Assembly (NCBI GenBank): GCA_003427395.1
Contig: BFEA01000022.1
Span: forward strand, 2,142,605 to 2,206,604
From: Chara braunii
Taxonomy: Eukaryota > Streptophyta > Charophyceae > Charales > Characeae
Direction of reading: 5' to 3'
Length of the DNA stretch: 64,000 nt
The first letter of the stretch is position 1. Each line of letters starts with the position of its first letter. Positions 53,946 to 64,000 of the stretch are shown here, one piece after another. The notes beneath the pieces were generated by a model that worked only from the letters and a program-made list of their open reading frames with translations, had not been told where the DNA came from and made no database searches. Made by a program: the position numbers and the translations under genes.

Positions 53946-55172
53946 ACGCCGCTTTCTGGAAATCTTATTCGGATTTCAGGAAACCCATTGCATAGATTAA
54001 TCCCATCGAGGAAGCCATATAAATTTAAGGCTTCACGAGGTAATCTCAAAAACAAAAACAAAAACACTCCATATAGTTAGAACCATCGGATGGATGGTAT
54101 TCGGATTACCCCGATGATTTCACTATCATGCTTATGCATTGAGGGGTAATCGATCGCTTAAAAATAAGCTGAGTAAAGTGAAAAACGAACATCTGAAAAA
54201 TATGCTAAGCGTAATAACGAGGATAAAGTAGTGGGAGACGGAACATTTTTGTGTGGAGTAACTTAGTGTTGGAGATGAATACTCCATCATTTTTGGAACA
54301 GAAAGAGTAATTATTGTTCAGGAGGACAAAGCGACCAGCAAAATTTCATTCGCACTTCCAAGTGGTTGTATATGGTGCGAAGCTGTGGTCGAACCAAGAG
54401 TTCAAACATCGACTAGGAACCTGACCACTTGTTGATCTGCATGGTAGCAGTGGTATTTACTTGCAAAAGTTATTTATGACGAGCTTCAACAGTCATGATA
54501 GGAAGATCAGTCCTAGTTTGTTCTTCAATTAATAATCTTGGAATGACAATATAAACGTTCTGCAGTCATACACGTTGAAAAGAAGCACTTTGGCAGGTCA
54601 GCTCATCAAGTCAATGAATTAAATTTGCGTAATTTTTATTAAGCTATATGGATTCTTTTGTTTTGTTCGATCGTTAGGGACTAGGATTGTATCTGAAAGC
54701 TTCACGCTTGGTTGAGATTGTCCTAGTCGACCGATGTATGCTTCGTACTCGGGAGATCGACGCCCCAGGAAATGAACGGCGTTCGGGGTTACTCGGCGTT
54801 AACCAAACATTTTGTATACTGCAGCGAGACGAGCAAATGCCCTCGGCTGATCTACCTCTACGATTGCATTTAAAAACTTTCGCACGTGGGTCAGTAGCTC
54901 GGTAGGGATACGCCCCTAAGGGTGGAGACAGCCTCTTAGGGAAGCAAGCTTATGCCCCGCGAAAACCTATCCTGTCGTAGGAGACTGCAGGATGAATAGC
55001 TGGCGCACCCGGCTAGAGTGGTGAAGGAGCGATGCAACCACGTCCGTCTCGGCGACTCGCGAAATGTTATTCATCGTCCCTGAGTTGTCTCATGAAGTAT
55101 GTTTTGTTGCTACTCCTGCGTGACATGGTCGGGAGGACCCTCGCACGCGCGAGGGCCGATGCGCTCAACGGG

Positions 55173-55190
55173 TGGCGTTGTTGCCGGGGA
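55173..55190 (+). promoter_or_regulatory. Primer binding site, tRNA-Asp type, of Gypsy-A
   Basis: TGGCGTTGTTGCCGGGGA starts two bases after the LTR end. The complement of the plant tRNA-Asp 3' end is TGGCGCCGTTGCCGGG, so 14 of the first 16 positions match and both differences are C to T. This is the usual primer class of several plant Gypsy lineages. Confidence 0.75.
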
Positions 55191-55376
55191 TAATGGCAAA
55201 CTACCGTTGTCCCTAGCAGAACGACACTTGGGTGATTGATGGAGCGAAAAGTTGTTTTCTTTTTCTTGTTTAACCTCAGAAAAGTCAGTAATTTGATCCC
55301 AAAAGTATGAGATTTAATTTTACAGAAAGGTTGACTGATTTTTGTTGAATATGTTGTTGTGATTTTGTTACTCAAG

Positions 55377-56105
55377 ATGTCTGATAACAACGACAATCAG
55401 GATGAGAGAAGAAATGATATTCGGGAAATCGCGAGGGTCATTCAGCATTCCCAGAAGGAGCAGATCCCGAAGGTTGACGTTCCTTTATTTGATAGTAACA
55501 ACGTATCGGGATGGGCAAACAAGTTTGAACAGTTGGGGAGTTGCTGTGAATGGTCCAAAGAGAAGATGTTGCGAATGGTAAAAAGATACTACAAGGTCAA
55601 GTATAAGGAAGAGGTGGAGGAATTGGTATGAGGTTCGCGGGACTGGCCAGAGTTCAAAGGAAAGCTGCTAGAGAAGTATCAGTTGGGCGACCAACTGTTG
55701 GATTTAGCGGATTTAAGGAAGGTTAGTCGGCGGAACTTTGGTACGACAAAGCAGTTTCTTACTGAGTTCGAGCGGGTGGTGCGGTTAGTTCCTGACCTCC
55801 CAGACAAGGATCGTTGTCTTATCTTCCTGGACAATTTCACGGAAGTAGAACAGCGAAAGCTGGTGAAAGGGATGCAAGGACGATATGACTGGCCGACGAT
55901 TCGAGAGAACTTGCTGGCCGGAAATTTTGACCAGATCCTCTACCGACTGCTGAAACAGCAGAAGGAGGATCGGGAGAGGGTATACTTGGGAACGGATAAG
56001 GACAAGAAGGTCTACAAGACCTTATCAGACATGAAGGAGATGATGACCAACATGAAGGAGGAGCGACTAAAAATCCAAGTGATGATGGCCAAGGCAAAGA
56101 CATGA
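55377..56105 (+). pseudogene. gag: Gypsy-A gag, N-terminal and capsid part
   Basis: A frame from ATG 55377 (MSDNNDNQDERRND; a GTG upstream at 55359 is not needed), with an in-frame TGA at 55629 and ending at TGA 56103, 242 codons. It contains a gag-like helical domain: SGWANKFEQLGSCCEWSKEK, RDWPEFKGKLLEKYQLGDQL, FLTEFERVVRLVPDLPDK and GRYDWPTIRENLLAG, typical of the retrotransposon gag superfamily. The internal stop makes it inactive unless read through. Gag would coat the element RNA in virus-like particles in the cytoplasm. Confidence 0.8.
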
Positions 56106-56145
56106 AAGAGAAAAGGGAAGGAGCCAATTACTGAAGAACGTAGCA

Positions 56146-56766
56146 GTGAAAGTGACAGTGAGGAGGAAAAAGAACCCCCTGATCAAGGCTGAGAGGAAAG
56201 CTTTGAACCAGATACGAGGAGGGCAGGGTACTTCTCGTAAACGAGGGGAAAGTAGTAAGGATGAAGGAAATGGAAACGGGGAGCGGCAAGTTGGTCAGGG
56301 GCAACAAAACCAAGGTCACCATGCTCAACCACAGGGTGGTCGAGGCCGTGGTAGAGGCCGCAAAAACGGTGGCGGACATGGGAACTGGCAGGACTATGTC
56401 TCCAAATATTGTGATATGAAGGAACACGTTATTCATTTCTGCCAGATCCTCGCCAAGGATGAGAAGGACCAGATCATTTTTACGACGATTCGGGGAGAAG
56501 TCTTTGATTTTGAAGGGAATCTTATCGATCAGACCATTGAAGGGGGGATGAGAAAAGAGGTTTTTCAACCGATGGGCCGTTCTCTTCCGGCTACATTCCA
56601 CTTAGCTTCTCCTGAAAAAGCAAGTCTTTTTGAATTGGAAGAGACAACGACTTCTTTGGAAATCAGTGACTGTGAGGAAAAAGAATTGGAGGAAAGGAAA
56701 TCGGGCATGAGAAGTGACCAGAAAACTGGGCAAGTGTTGGGATTTCATTGTTTAGTTATGCATTGA
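56146..56766 (+). pseudogene. gag: Gypsy-A gag, C-terminal part with degenerate zinc knuckle
   Basis: Frame shifted by one relative to 55377-56105. It starts with a basic segment, then a GRGRGRG-type basic repeat, then YVSKYCDMKEHVIHFC. The spacing is that of a CX2CX4HX4C knuckle, but the first Cys is Ser. After this comes a conserved-looking stretch, TTIRGEVFDFEGNLIDQTIE. The ATG at 56146 is probably not a real start, because the sequence reads as a continuation of gag after a frameshift near 56185. Confidence 0.7.
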
Positions 56767-57956
56767 CATGGAAGAAGTTTGGCCCAACCTTCCAAATGTG
56801 TTCTTCTTTAGTGGCTGGGGAAACGAGGGTCAGGATGGGTCAGCACCTGCGGTCACTTCGGCGCCTGAAACAACGCCGATGGCTCGGCCAATGGCGATAT
56901 CCAAACCTTTGCTCAAGTGAGGACGCTAACTATTATGGTGCAGACGCGAAAAGGAAGGAAGACGTCACAATCACAGCCTTCGCCAGGAGAAAGGAGCCTA
57001 TTAAGGTAGAGGATGGAGAAGATGAAGAGGATGAAAGATTGTGTGTGGAATATGAACAGCAGGCGAACCAGAGGGCTATGGAGAGGAATTCGGAAAAGGG
57101 GAAGACTAAGGTCAAAGAAGAGGAGCCTCGCAAGAAAAAGAATGTATATACAATCCCGGTGGAGAAAGGGATTGGTTTTGAGCAACTTGTGGACCTTATT
57201 TTGGAAAGTCAACGCGATTTGATTACTCTTAGGGAGATTTTGTTTGTTTCGCCAAAGCTCCGTGAGGAGTTTAAGCAGAGCAAGACTCGAAAGAAAGTCA
57301 TGACAGTTAAGCTAAGTGAGATCATTCCTCCGGAGGCTAACTGGGCGCCTCCTGGAACAAAGATGGACTGGCGATGTGCAGCCACTGGTCTTATAAAAGT
57401 TCAAATCGGTCGTGGAGAGTTTTCTGCTCTTGTAGATGACGGGGCCGAGATGAATATTATGAGAGAGAAACATGCGATCGAGGCTGGAATACAGATCAAT
57501 CGCAATGATTTTGGATTTTTGGTTGGAACCAGCAGTGCAACTCCATTTTGTTGTACAGCTAGTGGAGTAATGGTCACGGTCGGGAAGGTCAAGGCGAGAT
57601 CGTATTTTTATATTTTACCAAAGATGGAACACAAGGTGCTCTTGGGAAGATCATTTCAGTATCGCACGGAGAGCATAATCTTCAACAAACATGACAGTAC
57701 CATGTTTGTGGTTTTGTGTGATCCGGTTTGCGGCTACTATGAAGTCGTGAGATGCGCGAATACCGGACCGGAAAATTCAAGGAACTGGCTAAATCCCGAG
57801 TCATATACCTTCTCGGAGTCAGAGAAGTTGAGGAGGGAGAAAGAGGCAATCGAAGAAGAAGGAGATCCTCATGAGTTCTCATTGACATTGCCAGATATCT
57901 CGCAGACAGTCGATTTTGTATCAACCCATCCTGCAATTGATCCAAGCCTGGTATAG
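56748..57956 (+). pseudogene. pol: Gypsy-A retropepsin-like aspartic protease region
   Basis: A 402-codon frame. After a charged linker (residues about 60-135) and a helical region, the protease core appears: LVDDGAEMNIM near residues 228-238, where the usual D-[ST]-G-A triad reads D-D-G-A, and LLGRSFQ near 298-304, matching the second conserved L-G-R motif. The C-terminal part (SESEKLRREKEAIEEEGDPH) is charged. The Asp in place of Ser/Thr in the active triad suggests loss or change of activity. A TAG follows and the next frame is separate. Confidence 0.7.
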
Positions 57957-58116
57957 GCCCTGATGGAGGTTGTGGCCGACGAAGGGGGTGCGGGGACCAT
58001 GCATCTCGTTTACCGACCAAATGATTCTGGTGTGGAGGAATCTCTGCCATCAGCCAGGCAAGAGTTTTTTTTAGAGGACGGAGGCTCAGCGTTGGGTCAA
58101 AAAGGAAGTATAAGAA

Positions 58117-58402
58117 AGTAGGCGAGAAGGTTCGGCCAATGCCAGTTCTGATCACTCAGGAAAAGAAGGTGTATTATAAGGAAGAACGTGAGTGGATCAG
58201 AACATTGAAGAAGAAATGTGAGAAAGGGTCGTGTCGGCTGACAGATGACAGGATCAAGGAGATGATCATTGGAGAGGATGACCTCCTCACTAAGGAGGAA
58301 ACCCATTTTTTTTTCAGCGTTATGAAGAAGATTCATTTGGCTTATGTCTTTCATGATGATGCGCGTGGAAGGCTGGACGTCGATATGATTCTGATGATCC
58401 GG
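58117..58402 (+). pseudogene. pol: Gypsy-A pol: spacer and RT N-terminus, interrupted
   Basis: Frame VGEKVRPMPVLITQEKKVYY..., then KIHLAYVFHDDARGRLDVDM, ending at ATGATCCGG exactly where the solo LTR begins (58403). It is preceded by a frameshift from the 57957-58110 segment. The reading frame resumes at 63695 without loss of a codon. Confidence 0.75.
58399..58402. repeat. Target-site duplication CCGG, left
   Basis: Identical to 63691-63694 and immediately outside TGTCGAGC. Four-base duplications fit an LTR-retrotransposon integrase. Confidence 0.75.
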
Positions 58403-59583
58403 TGTCGAGCGCATCGGCCCCCGCGCGAGCGAGGGCCCTCCCGGCCGCGTCACGTAGGAGAAACTTAGCCTTTTAACTTTTTAGAGACAACTCGGGGACA
58501 ACACGATAACCCGTGCCGACCCCTCGCCGCTCTGGCCGAGTGCACCAGTTGTACATCCCACGGTCCCTACGACAGGATAGGTTCACGTGGAGCACAACTT
58601 ACCTTCCCTAAGGGGTTGTCACCACCCTTAGGGGCGTATCCCCACCGAGCTACCGACCCACATGCGAAAACTTTTATAATGCAATTGCAGAAGTAAGTCG
58701 GCCGAGGGCGTTTGCTCATTCGCTGTAGCATAGGTACGCATGGTTAAACGCCAAAGTGGACCCGAACGTCGTCTGTCCCTGGGGCGCTAATCTCCCAGGA
58801 ATTGGACCAACGTCGGTCAACTAGGACGTGATATTCCAAGCGTAAGGAAAACTGCGAGCGATCCTAGTCCCTTCTTTCAAAGACAATCGAAAGCTACTCA
58901 GACAAAAACTCATGTCAACGTAAGTTGACTTATTTTCTGAAATCGGTACAATCATGCATACTGCTCGTTTGGGCTGTCACGACTTTCGCCTTGATGAGAT
59001 GCGTTGCCAAATTTTTTCATTCCACCCCATATCAACCGCTAGAAAAGAATGCAGACAATTCTCAATACTCAAGTAGAGCTAGGATGTCATTGCTTTAATG
59101 ATGACTTCACTACTTCTCTAACTTTGGTGTGAATGCCATCTGCAATTAATCTGGCTACCACTATACAAGTCAGTACTCGACTTGAACAACCGAACACTAG
59201 ATGCCCTATCAAGGTCAATGATCTACTTTTAAATTTCGTTGGTCGCTTTGTCCTCCTGGACAATAATTACTCTTTCTGTTTCACAAATGATGAAGTACCA
59301 GCTTTGGACATGAAGATATTCAAGGCAATACTCTATTAACATCTTCCCGTCAACTAGTCTGATCACCCCAGGTTTGCACTTCTTATGGTGCAACCCTATC
59401 CGCGAAGGTATTGCCTAGTCGCACTCCGTCCATAGCTAGTGATCGCACGAACTGGGCTTCTTATGGCGCCAACTCCTCACTCATCTGTGGCTCATAAGAC
59501 GGTCACTAGAAGGGTAAACTATAGCGGTTCTTCTTAACGTGAGCCGTCAAGAACTTAACGCCTTCCGTGAATAGCACACGTCC

Positions 59584-59757
59584 ATCCCCTAGGAGGTGGT
59601 CTGGGATACCCCTCGTCCTCGCCCGAGCGAGCCTCGGATCTCAGAAGTCGGGCTGGCTCCACCACGACAACATGGTATCCCCCCGCCTAAGCGGTCCACT
59701 CCGAGTCGTTAACAGGGTCGGCCCCTAAGGCAACGAACCCCCGCCTCAAATGGCTCC
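59584..59757 (-). repeat. Conserved LTR-L block P, copy 3
   Basis: Reverse-strand copy of 11239-11402 and 52427-52574, the longest of the three on its left side (TTTGAGGCGGGGGTTCG). Confidence 0.8.
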
Positions 59758-60589
59758 TAGGGAAAGGAAGTGCACTTACCACATCAGACGGTCACCCCTT
59801 TATCGCCTGACCTCAAGGCGAACCTAGACGAAGAAGGAGATCATAGAGAAGAAAAATATTCAAATGGAACGGCATGGATAGAGAGGGACATTCAGGAAAG
59901 AATGGGTAACCTCGGGAAAAACCTATGTCCGATTCACTTCTTCTCCTTTGTGTGATCGCTCCGTTTCTCGTCGTCTACTGTCTTCCCACCCCTTCAGCAT
60001 ACACATAAGTGAGTGACAACAAAAACAATCATCATCCCTTCGCTTTCGCTGCCATGATCAGATCTCTCCTTTTTTTTTCTTTTTTTTTTTTTCTTTTTTT
60101 TTTTCTTTTTCAGGCATTCGTCGACTTACCTGCACATCAGATCAGACAGACAAATTCAAAACCAACACAATGCAAACCCATTCTCAAGTCAGACTCTCAT
60201 TCACACGCGCATGCACACATCTCCTCTACCTTTTCAATGAACGTTCAAAGAACAGGGTCAAGCAAGTGTGGGTTCACACAGGCGTGAAGGGAACTGAGTC
60301 AGGATAACTGACCTTGCGTGACGTTGAACCAAAGATAGCAAACGGCCCACTCAAGAAAGCCGTATAAACCATATTCTAAATGAGAAGATCGCCGCAGTAA
60401 GCTTTCAGAAAAGTGATCCACACCACTCCCTCAAGGATCGCTCACTGACACGCAATCCCCTCACTGCCTCAACGTTGTCACGACTCGCGGCCAGTACCAC
60501 TATGCCACTACTGTGTCGAAGCGTCACCACCGCAATATGCGGACAGCACAACGTCAACACCACCTCAAAACACACATCCTCTTAATGAC

Positions 60590-61020
60590 ACCCCTCAAAA
60601 TTGTTGTCGCCGTCGCGAAGACCGGACAACATTTTAACACCAATGCTAAATAGTTGCTGCTGCCGCACAATTCCGGCAGTGCTTCCGCGTCACCGCCAAA
60701 AAAGCACAGCCGCCGTGCTAAGCGGACAGCACCTCCCCTACACACTTCTCAAAAATGGATGCCGCCGCCGAAAAAGTCACACAGCGTTTCCCCTACACTC
60801 CTCCAAGCGCAGCTGCAATAGCCGTAATAGCCGCGCAACACCCCCCAACACAAAAAAGTTGCCGCCGTAAAAAACAGGCAGCATTTCCCCTATGCCACTT
60901 GCCGAAGACCTGCCGCCAATGTGCAAAACCGGCAGAGTTTCCCCTGCGCCGCCTGCCAAAACCCTACCGCCACCGTGCAAAATGGGCGGAGTTTCCCCTG
61001 CGCCGCTTGCAGTCCTCCGA
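60590..61020 (-). repeat. Diverged 50-60-bp tandem in solo LTR-L
   Basis: On the minus strand the monomer has GGCGCAGGGGAAACTCTGCC, TTTTGCAC and GGCGGCAGG words. Spacing is about 55 bp near 60900-61015 and more diverged below. Equivalent to 9580-9950. Confidence 0.6.
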
Positions 61021-61236
61021 CACTCCTTCCTCCTCCTTGCTGAGATGGCAGCTATGGCTGTACTCCACAGCTATGGCCACCACTAGCAACTTCTTTCCCC
61101 TCACACTGCAGACCTCCCTCGCCGCCAACAGCTCCTCTCAGCAGCAACACTTACTTCTCAGCAGTCAGCCAACATTCTCACAAGTGAGAGTCCAGAAACA
61201 ATGCCAAGTATGCTTGCTGCTGGCTGGTCGCTGGCT

Positions 61237-61248
61237 GCCTTTATAGCC
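61237..61248 (-). promoter_or_regulatory. TATA box of solo LTR-L
   Basis: GGCTATAAAGGC on the minus strand, immediately downstream of the hairpin cluster and aligned with 9271-9280. Confidence 0.6.
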
Positions 61249-61256
61249 AGTAGAAG

Positions 61257-61536
61257 GGCTGAGGCAGCTGCTTTGCCTTAGCCGTTTCACGAATTAGGGT
61301 CTGGCCCTCGATCGGAATCACGATCAAGGGTCAGAAATACTGTTGTTCCTCGAAGGGAACCCAGTTCAGACCACTGGGAATGCATCTGGCCTTCACCCAC
61401 GGCCAGACGCAGCCAAGAAATGGTTGTACTCAGCCATTTTTTAGCAGACTGTTGAGACCAACAGTCTGTTGTCTATTCATAGTCCAGATGTTTCTAAACT
61501 TGCATCTGGACTGAGGCCGCGGCTAGATCCGCGGCC
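61257..61536 (-). promoter_or_regulatory. Cluster of nine consecutive hairpins upstream of the TATA box
   Basis: On plus coordinates: GGCTgAGGCA/TGCCTtAGCC (61257-61283); CCCTCGATCG/CGATCAAGGG (about 61305-61330); GTTCC/GGAAC (61345-61360); CCCAGT/ACTGGG (61360-61378); TCTGGCC/GGCCAGA (61385-61407); AAATGG/CCATTT (61418-61439); CAGACTGTTG/CAACAGTCTG (61445-61468); AGTCCAGATG/CATCTGGACT (61481-61512); GGCCGCGG/CCGCGGCC (61515-61536). Together they fill most of 280 bp. Confidence 0.8.
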
Positions 61537-62140
61537 GTTTCCCCTTCTTTTTTTTTCCCAACTTCTTCTTTTCTTCTCCTTTCCTTTTTTTTCTACCCCC
61601 TCGTTTTTCTAAAGCAGGGGCAGCTCGTCGTTTGAAAAACGAACGAGCAAGTCCCCTCCCCCAAGTCATTTCATAGAGTCGAACAAGAGTCAAGCTCAAC
61701 AGGGTCTTTTTTCCCACTGCCTCCACGCGTCCGTCCCCGGACGCAAACCGTGCCAGGTTCGAGCGCACTGCAAATGCTGCAGCCCGTTTCTAAAATCGAA
61801 CAGGCGCAGCAAAATAAAACTTAAATAAAATAAATTTAAAAAAACAAAAACAAAAACAAAAACAAAAATAAATAAAGAAGAAGATCGAAAACAAATGAAA
61901 GAAAAAAAATCAACTTACTTGTTTGTCGTCACGTCGCAATCTCCGTCAGGTAAGACACTCCTCTCCTCCTCCTCCTCCTTCTCTCTCTCTCCCTCTCTGC
62001 CTGAATACAGCCGCATTTGTGCGGCTGATTCGGTCGGGTTAACCGACTGTCGAGGCTCAACCTTCTGATGAGTCGGTGGAAGCCCGACGAAACAATCGGG
62101 CACAGCCACACCCGTTTGTCTGAAATGAACGGGTGCTTAG

Positions 62141-62216
62141 NNNNNNNNNNNNNNNNNNNNNNNNNNNNNNNNNNNNNNNNNNNNNNNNNNNNNNNNNNNN
62201 NNNNNNNNNNNNNNNN
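62141..62216. other. Assembly gap (76 N)
   Basis: Ends in a poly-A run; lies in the solo LTR between the two conserved GCCCGT/ACGGGC-type hairpins. Confidence 0.95.
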
Positions 62217-62839
62217 AAAAAAAAAAAAAAAAAAAAGAGGAGAGAAAAAAGTAGAAAAAAAAACGAACTCACCTCGTGGATGGTCAATCGCCTGTTTTCA
62301 GGGCGTTAGCACCCTCTGGGCCGAGGTCTCACTAGCAAAAAAAAGGATAGGATCGAGATCCTGAATTTGGATGTATCTTACGCAGAGATGCAGAAAAGCA
62401 GTTCAACCTCGATTCCCTGTACATCTCCATAATCTCGTTCAGATTTAGGTATTCGATCCAATCCTCTTTGCTAGTGGAGCCACGCCCTTGGGGACTTCAC
62501 GTCCCTTTCACTTCTGACAGGGTCAGGTGGCGCTTTGTTTACAGTTAGATTAGGTTGTCTTTTCTTTGTGTTTTTTTTTNTTTNTTTNTTCGTTTTGTTT
62601 TTTTTTTTTATCCCGTTCGTTCGTATTCCATCGCCATGCATCAAAAAGGAAAGAATAAAAAAAATCAAAAAAAAAAACTAATAAAATCTAAGGAAGAAAA
62701 CCAAGAACCCGAAACTCCTACCTTGCTTGACAGGTCGCCCGTTTTCACGGGCACCTGCACTATTCGTGGGGACTATAAGTCCCCATTACTTCCTATCGCA
62801 CCACATGGCGCCTTAGTTATAGTTAGATTTTTTTTTTCC

Positions 62840-62930
62840 GTTGGCTTATACCAACGGCCAGTTCCCAGCACACTGCGTGGCTTTTCAGCCACGCCCCCCC
62901 CATGCCACGGACCCAAGTTCGATCCCCGTG
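62840..62930 (+). other. tRNA-like module T2 in solo LTR-L
   Basis: GTTGGCTTATACCAACGG, a GCGTGGC-TTTTCA-GCCACGC arm, then CAAGTTCGATCCCC (B box). It corresponds to 6371-6456 and 7404-7490; the arm stem is perfect here and imperfect there. Confidence 0.45.
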
Positions 62931-63120
62931 GGATCGAAAGAAAAAAAAAAATTGGGGTCCCTCCTCGATTTATGTGTGTCATCCCTGCGCAATGGCCATG
63001 CTCATCTCTCCGCGCGGTTGTTCCTGACCGTGCTATCTCAGCGATCGCATGACCGAAAACGGCCGCGCCGAAAAGGCTAGGCCGCTCCAAAAGGAGCTTT
63101 GCCCATTAGGTCCACATGTT

Positions 63121-63181
63121 AGGTTTGATCATGGTATCTGTCGGGTGAAAGTTTGGCACTATAACCTACTGGGCTAGCTCC
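63121..63181 (-). other. tRNA-like module T1 in solo LTR-L
   Basis: On the minus strand GAGCTAGCCCAGTAGGTTA (A box), a loop CTTTCAC identical to a tRNA-Glu(UUC) anticodon loop, and GATCAAACC (degenerate B box). Corresponds to 6124-6182. Confidence 0.45.
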
Positions 63182-63653
63182 TATCACAACAATGATAAGA
63201 GCAACTCTTCTATATGAAGAGCTTGTCCATCCAGTTAACACCTTGCAGCGGCCTTGCAGGCTCAGCCTGCCTGCGGCCCTCCATGCTTGGCTGCCCGTGT
63301 GGTCTCGGCACCGGCCTATCAACCCCCTGGCTCGGTGTCAGCCCCCGTGATCCTAAGATTAAAACCCTTCTTTTTATTCACCCCTGCGATGCGGCTCTAT
63401 ACCCGGCGCACCCCTATTTTTTGCCTACTTTAGTCTTTCCATGACCGCGCACCACTGCGGCCTTGTCGGAACCGCAGACGACCGGTCGTACCACCGACCC
63501 ATGTCGTTTCGAACAAACGTCGATGACGTCTCACGTCAACGACGTCAGGCTTTAGGTCTCTCAGTTATAGGGTTGGTCTGAATAACTTTGGCAACGTCAA
63601 CCTCATCAAGTCTCCCAATCCAAAAGGTCGGGCAGCGTCTAACCTTGAAAAAC

Positions 63654-63690
63654 TCGGGCAGAAACCCTCACAGGGGTTTCTGTCCCGACA
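63654..63690 (-). promoter_or_regulatory. Terminal hairpin of solo LTR-L
   Basis: Stem TCGGG-CAGAAACCC (63654-63667), loop, GGGTTTCTG-t-CCCGA (63674-63688), two bases from the LTR end. Equivalent to the LTR-B terminal hairpin. Confidence 0.75.
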
Positions 63691-63694
63691 CCGG
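63691..63694. repeat. Target-site duplication CCGG, right
   Basis: Partner of 58399-58402. Confidence 0.75.
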
Positions 63695-64000
63695 ATCCAT
63701 ACGGTACCGCATCAGCCATGGAATGTGAAGGGTCCACGATATCTGAATCCGGACGATCACCGGAAAGTGGTTGATTATCTTGATGGTAAGGTTCGGACCA
63801 AAGTGGTTGACTATTCGTATGGGCCATATGCGTCTCCTTGGTTCTGCTTTATCAAGCCAAACGATGTTTTGCGATGGGTCCAGGACCTGCAAAAATTGAA
63901 TTCTGTAACAGTCCGAGATGCGGGCGGAGTTCCGAACGCCGACCAACTCTCGGAATCTTATGCAGGCAGGCCCATCATCACCCTAATTGATTTATATTCA
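63695..64000 (+). pseudogene. pol: Gypsy-A reverse transcriptase, continued, runs off window
   Basis: The frame resumes after the solo LTR: IHTVPHQPWNVKGPRYLNPD, then YGPYASPWFCFIKPNDVLRW (first conserved RT block, SPW..IKK type), LQKLNSVTVRDAGGVP (second block, D.R.LN.VT type) and ITLIDLYS at the window end. The last contains the first catalytic Asp of RT. No stop is seen in the visible ~100 codons. RT copies the element RNA into DNA. The element is split by the solo LTR and has stops upstream, so it is dead as it stands. Confidence 0.85.

Larger units (their letters stand above)
52427..55170 (+). mobile_element. 5' LTR of the Gypsy-A element (LTR-L family), 5'-truncated and carrying an insert
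   Basis: Block P (52427-52574) and the LTR 3' end (about 54270-55170) align with the minus strand of the solo LTR at 58403-59757. They share CAGAAAGAGTAATTATTGT with the following AGGAGGACAAAGCGACCA, CACGTGGGTCAGTAGCTCGG, TACGCCCCTAAGGGTGG and GAGGGCCGATGCGCTCAACG. Between them, about 52790-54270 holds two ORF modules that the solo LTR lacks. The LTR's first ~3.9 kb are missing because the sequence joins LTR-G2 at 52426. A PBS and gag follow, which identifies this as a 5' LTR. Confidence 0.75.
58403..63690 (-). mobile_element. Solo LTR-L, complete, 5288 bp, nested in Gypsy-A RT
   Basis: The ends on the minus strand are TGTCGGGACAG and GCGCTCGACA. The last ~900 bp align with the sequence directly before the Gypsy-A PBS, which shows that this is an LTR. 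No second LTR or internal region is present, so it is a solo LTR. It is flanked by CCGG, and removing it restores the RT frame. The 76-N gap at 62141-62216 makes the exact length nominal. Confidence 0.85.

Noticed and set aside
55837-56601. Minus-strand ORFs opposite gag
   Set aside because: Shadow frames of gag on the other strand.
58403-63690. A DNA transposon with TGTCG..CGACA inverted ends
   Set aside because: One end aligns with the sequence just before a PBS and gag, which makes it an LTR; no transposase frame.

Overview
This window looks like nuclear DNA of a plant-lineage eukaryote made almost entirely of nested and decayed long-LTR (Gypsy/Metaviridae-type) retrotransposons. The evidence is megabase-genome style microsatellites (AAT, CT, CA, CTT), assembly N gaps, long satellites inside LTRs, GT(A/G)AGT splice donors, and a tRNA-Asp-type primer binding site followed by gag, protease and reverse-transcriptase reading frames. 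My best guess is a charophyte alga such as Chara, from the style of the gag and coiled-coil/SAP-like proteins. I could not check that guess. No intact host gene is visible.

Three LTR families can be told apart by comparing the window with itself. LTR-B (minus strand) occurs at 1-3675 (truncated by the window edge) and about 18120-23153. LTR-L occurs at about 5362-11430 (plus, with a ~1 kb segment triplicated), as a 3'-end fragment at 14286-14650 (minus), as the truncated 5' LTR of a Gypsy element at 52427-55170 (plus), and as a complete 5288-bp solo LTR at 58403-63690 (minus). LTR-G forms a direct pair at 25039-33585 and 45113-52426, with a polypurine tract just before the second copy, so 25039-52426 is one giant element of at least 27 kb with LTRs of about 8.5 kb.

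The giant element's 11.5-kb interior has no recognisable gag, protease or RT. It has three tandem diverged copies of an unknown protein module (36616-39485), a decayed integrase C-terminal half (39486-40502), an extra ORF (40823-41542) and three short tandem arrays before the polypurine tract. Two related modules (52861-53945) sit inside the LTR of the downstream Gypsy element. That element carries gag (55377-56766), aspartic protease (56748-57956) and RT (58117-58402 continuing at 63695-64000). The RT frame is split by the solo LTR with a CCGG target duplication, and removing the insertion rejoins the frame exactly. Upstream, LTR-B and LTR-G have each inserted into minus-strand coding sequence at 23154 and 25038.

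The most striking signal is structural. LTRs of all three families are packed with hairpins whose stems change in a compensatory way between copies while loops stay similar. Examples are the cluster upstream of the TATA box in LTR-L (9049-9259 and 61257-61536), the LTR-terminal hairpin next to TGTCGG, and a satellite at 15840-16520 in which every monomer is a small covarying hairpin.
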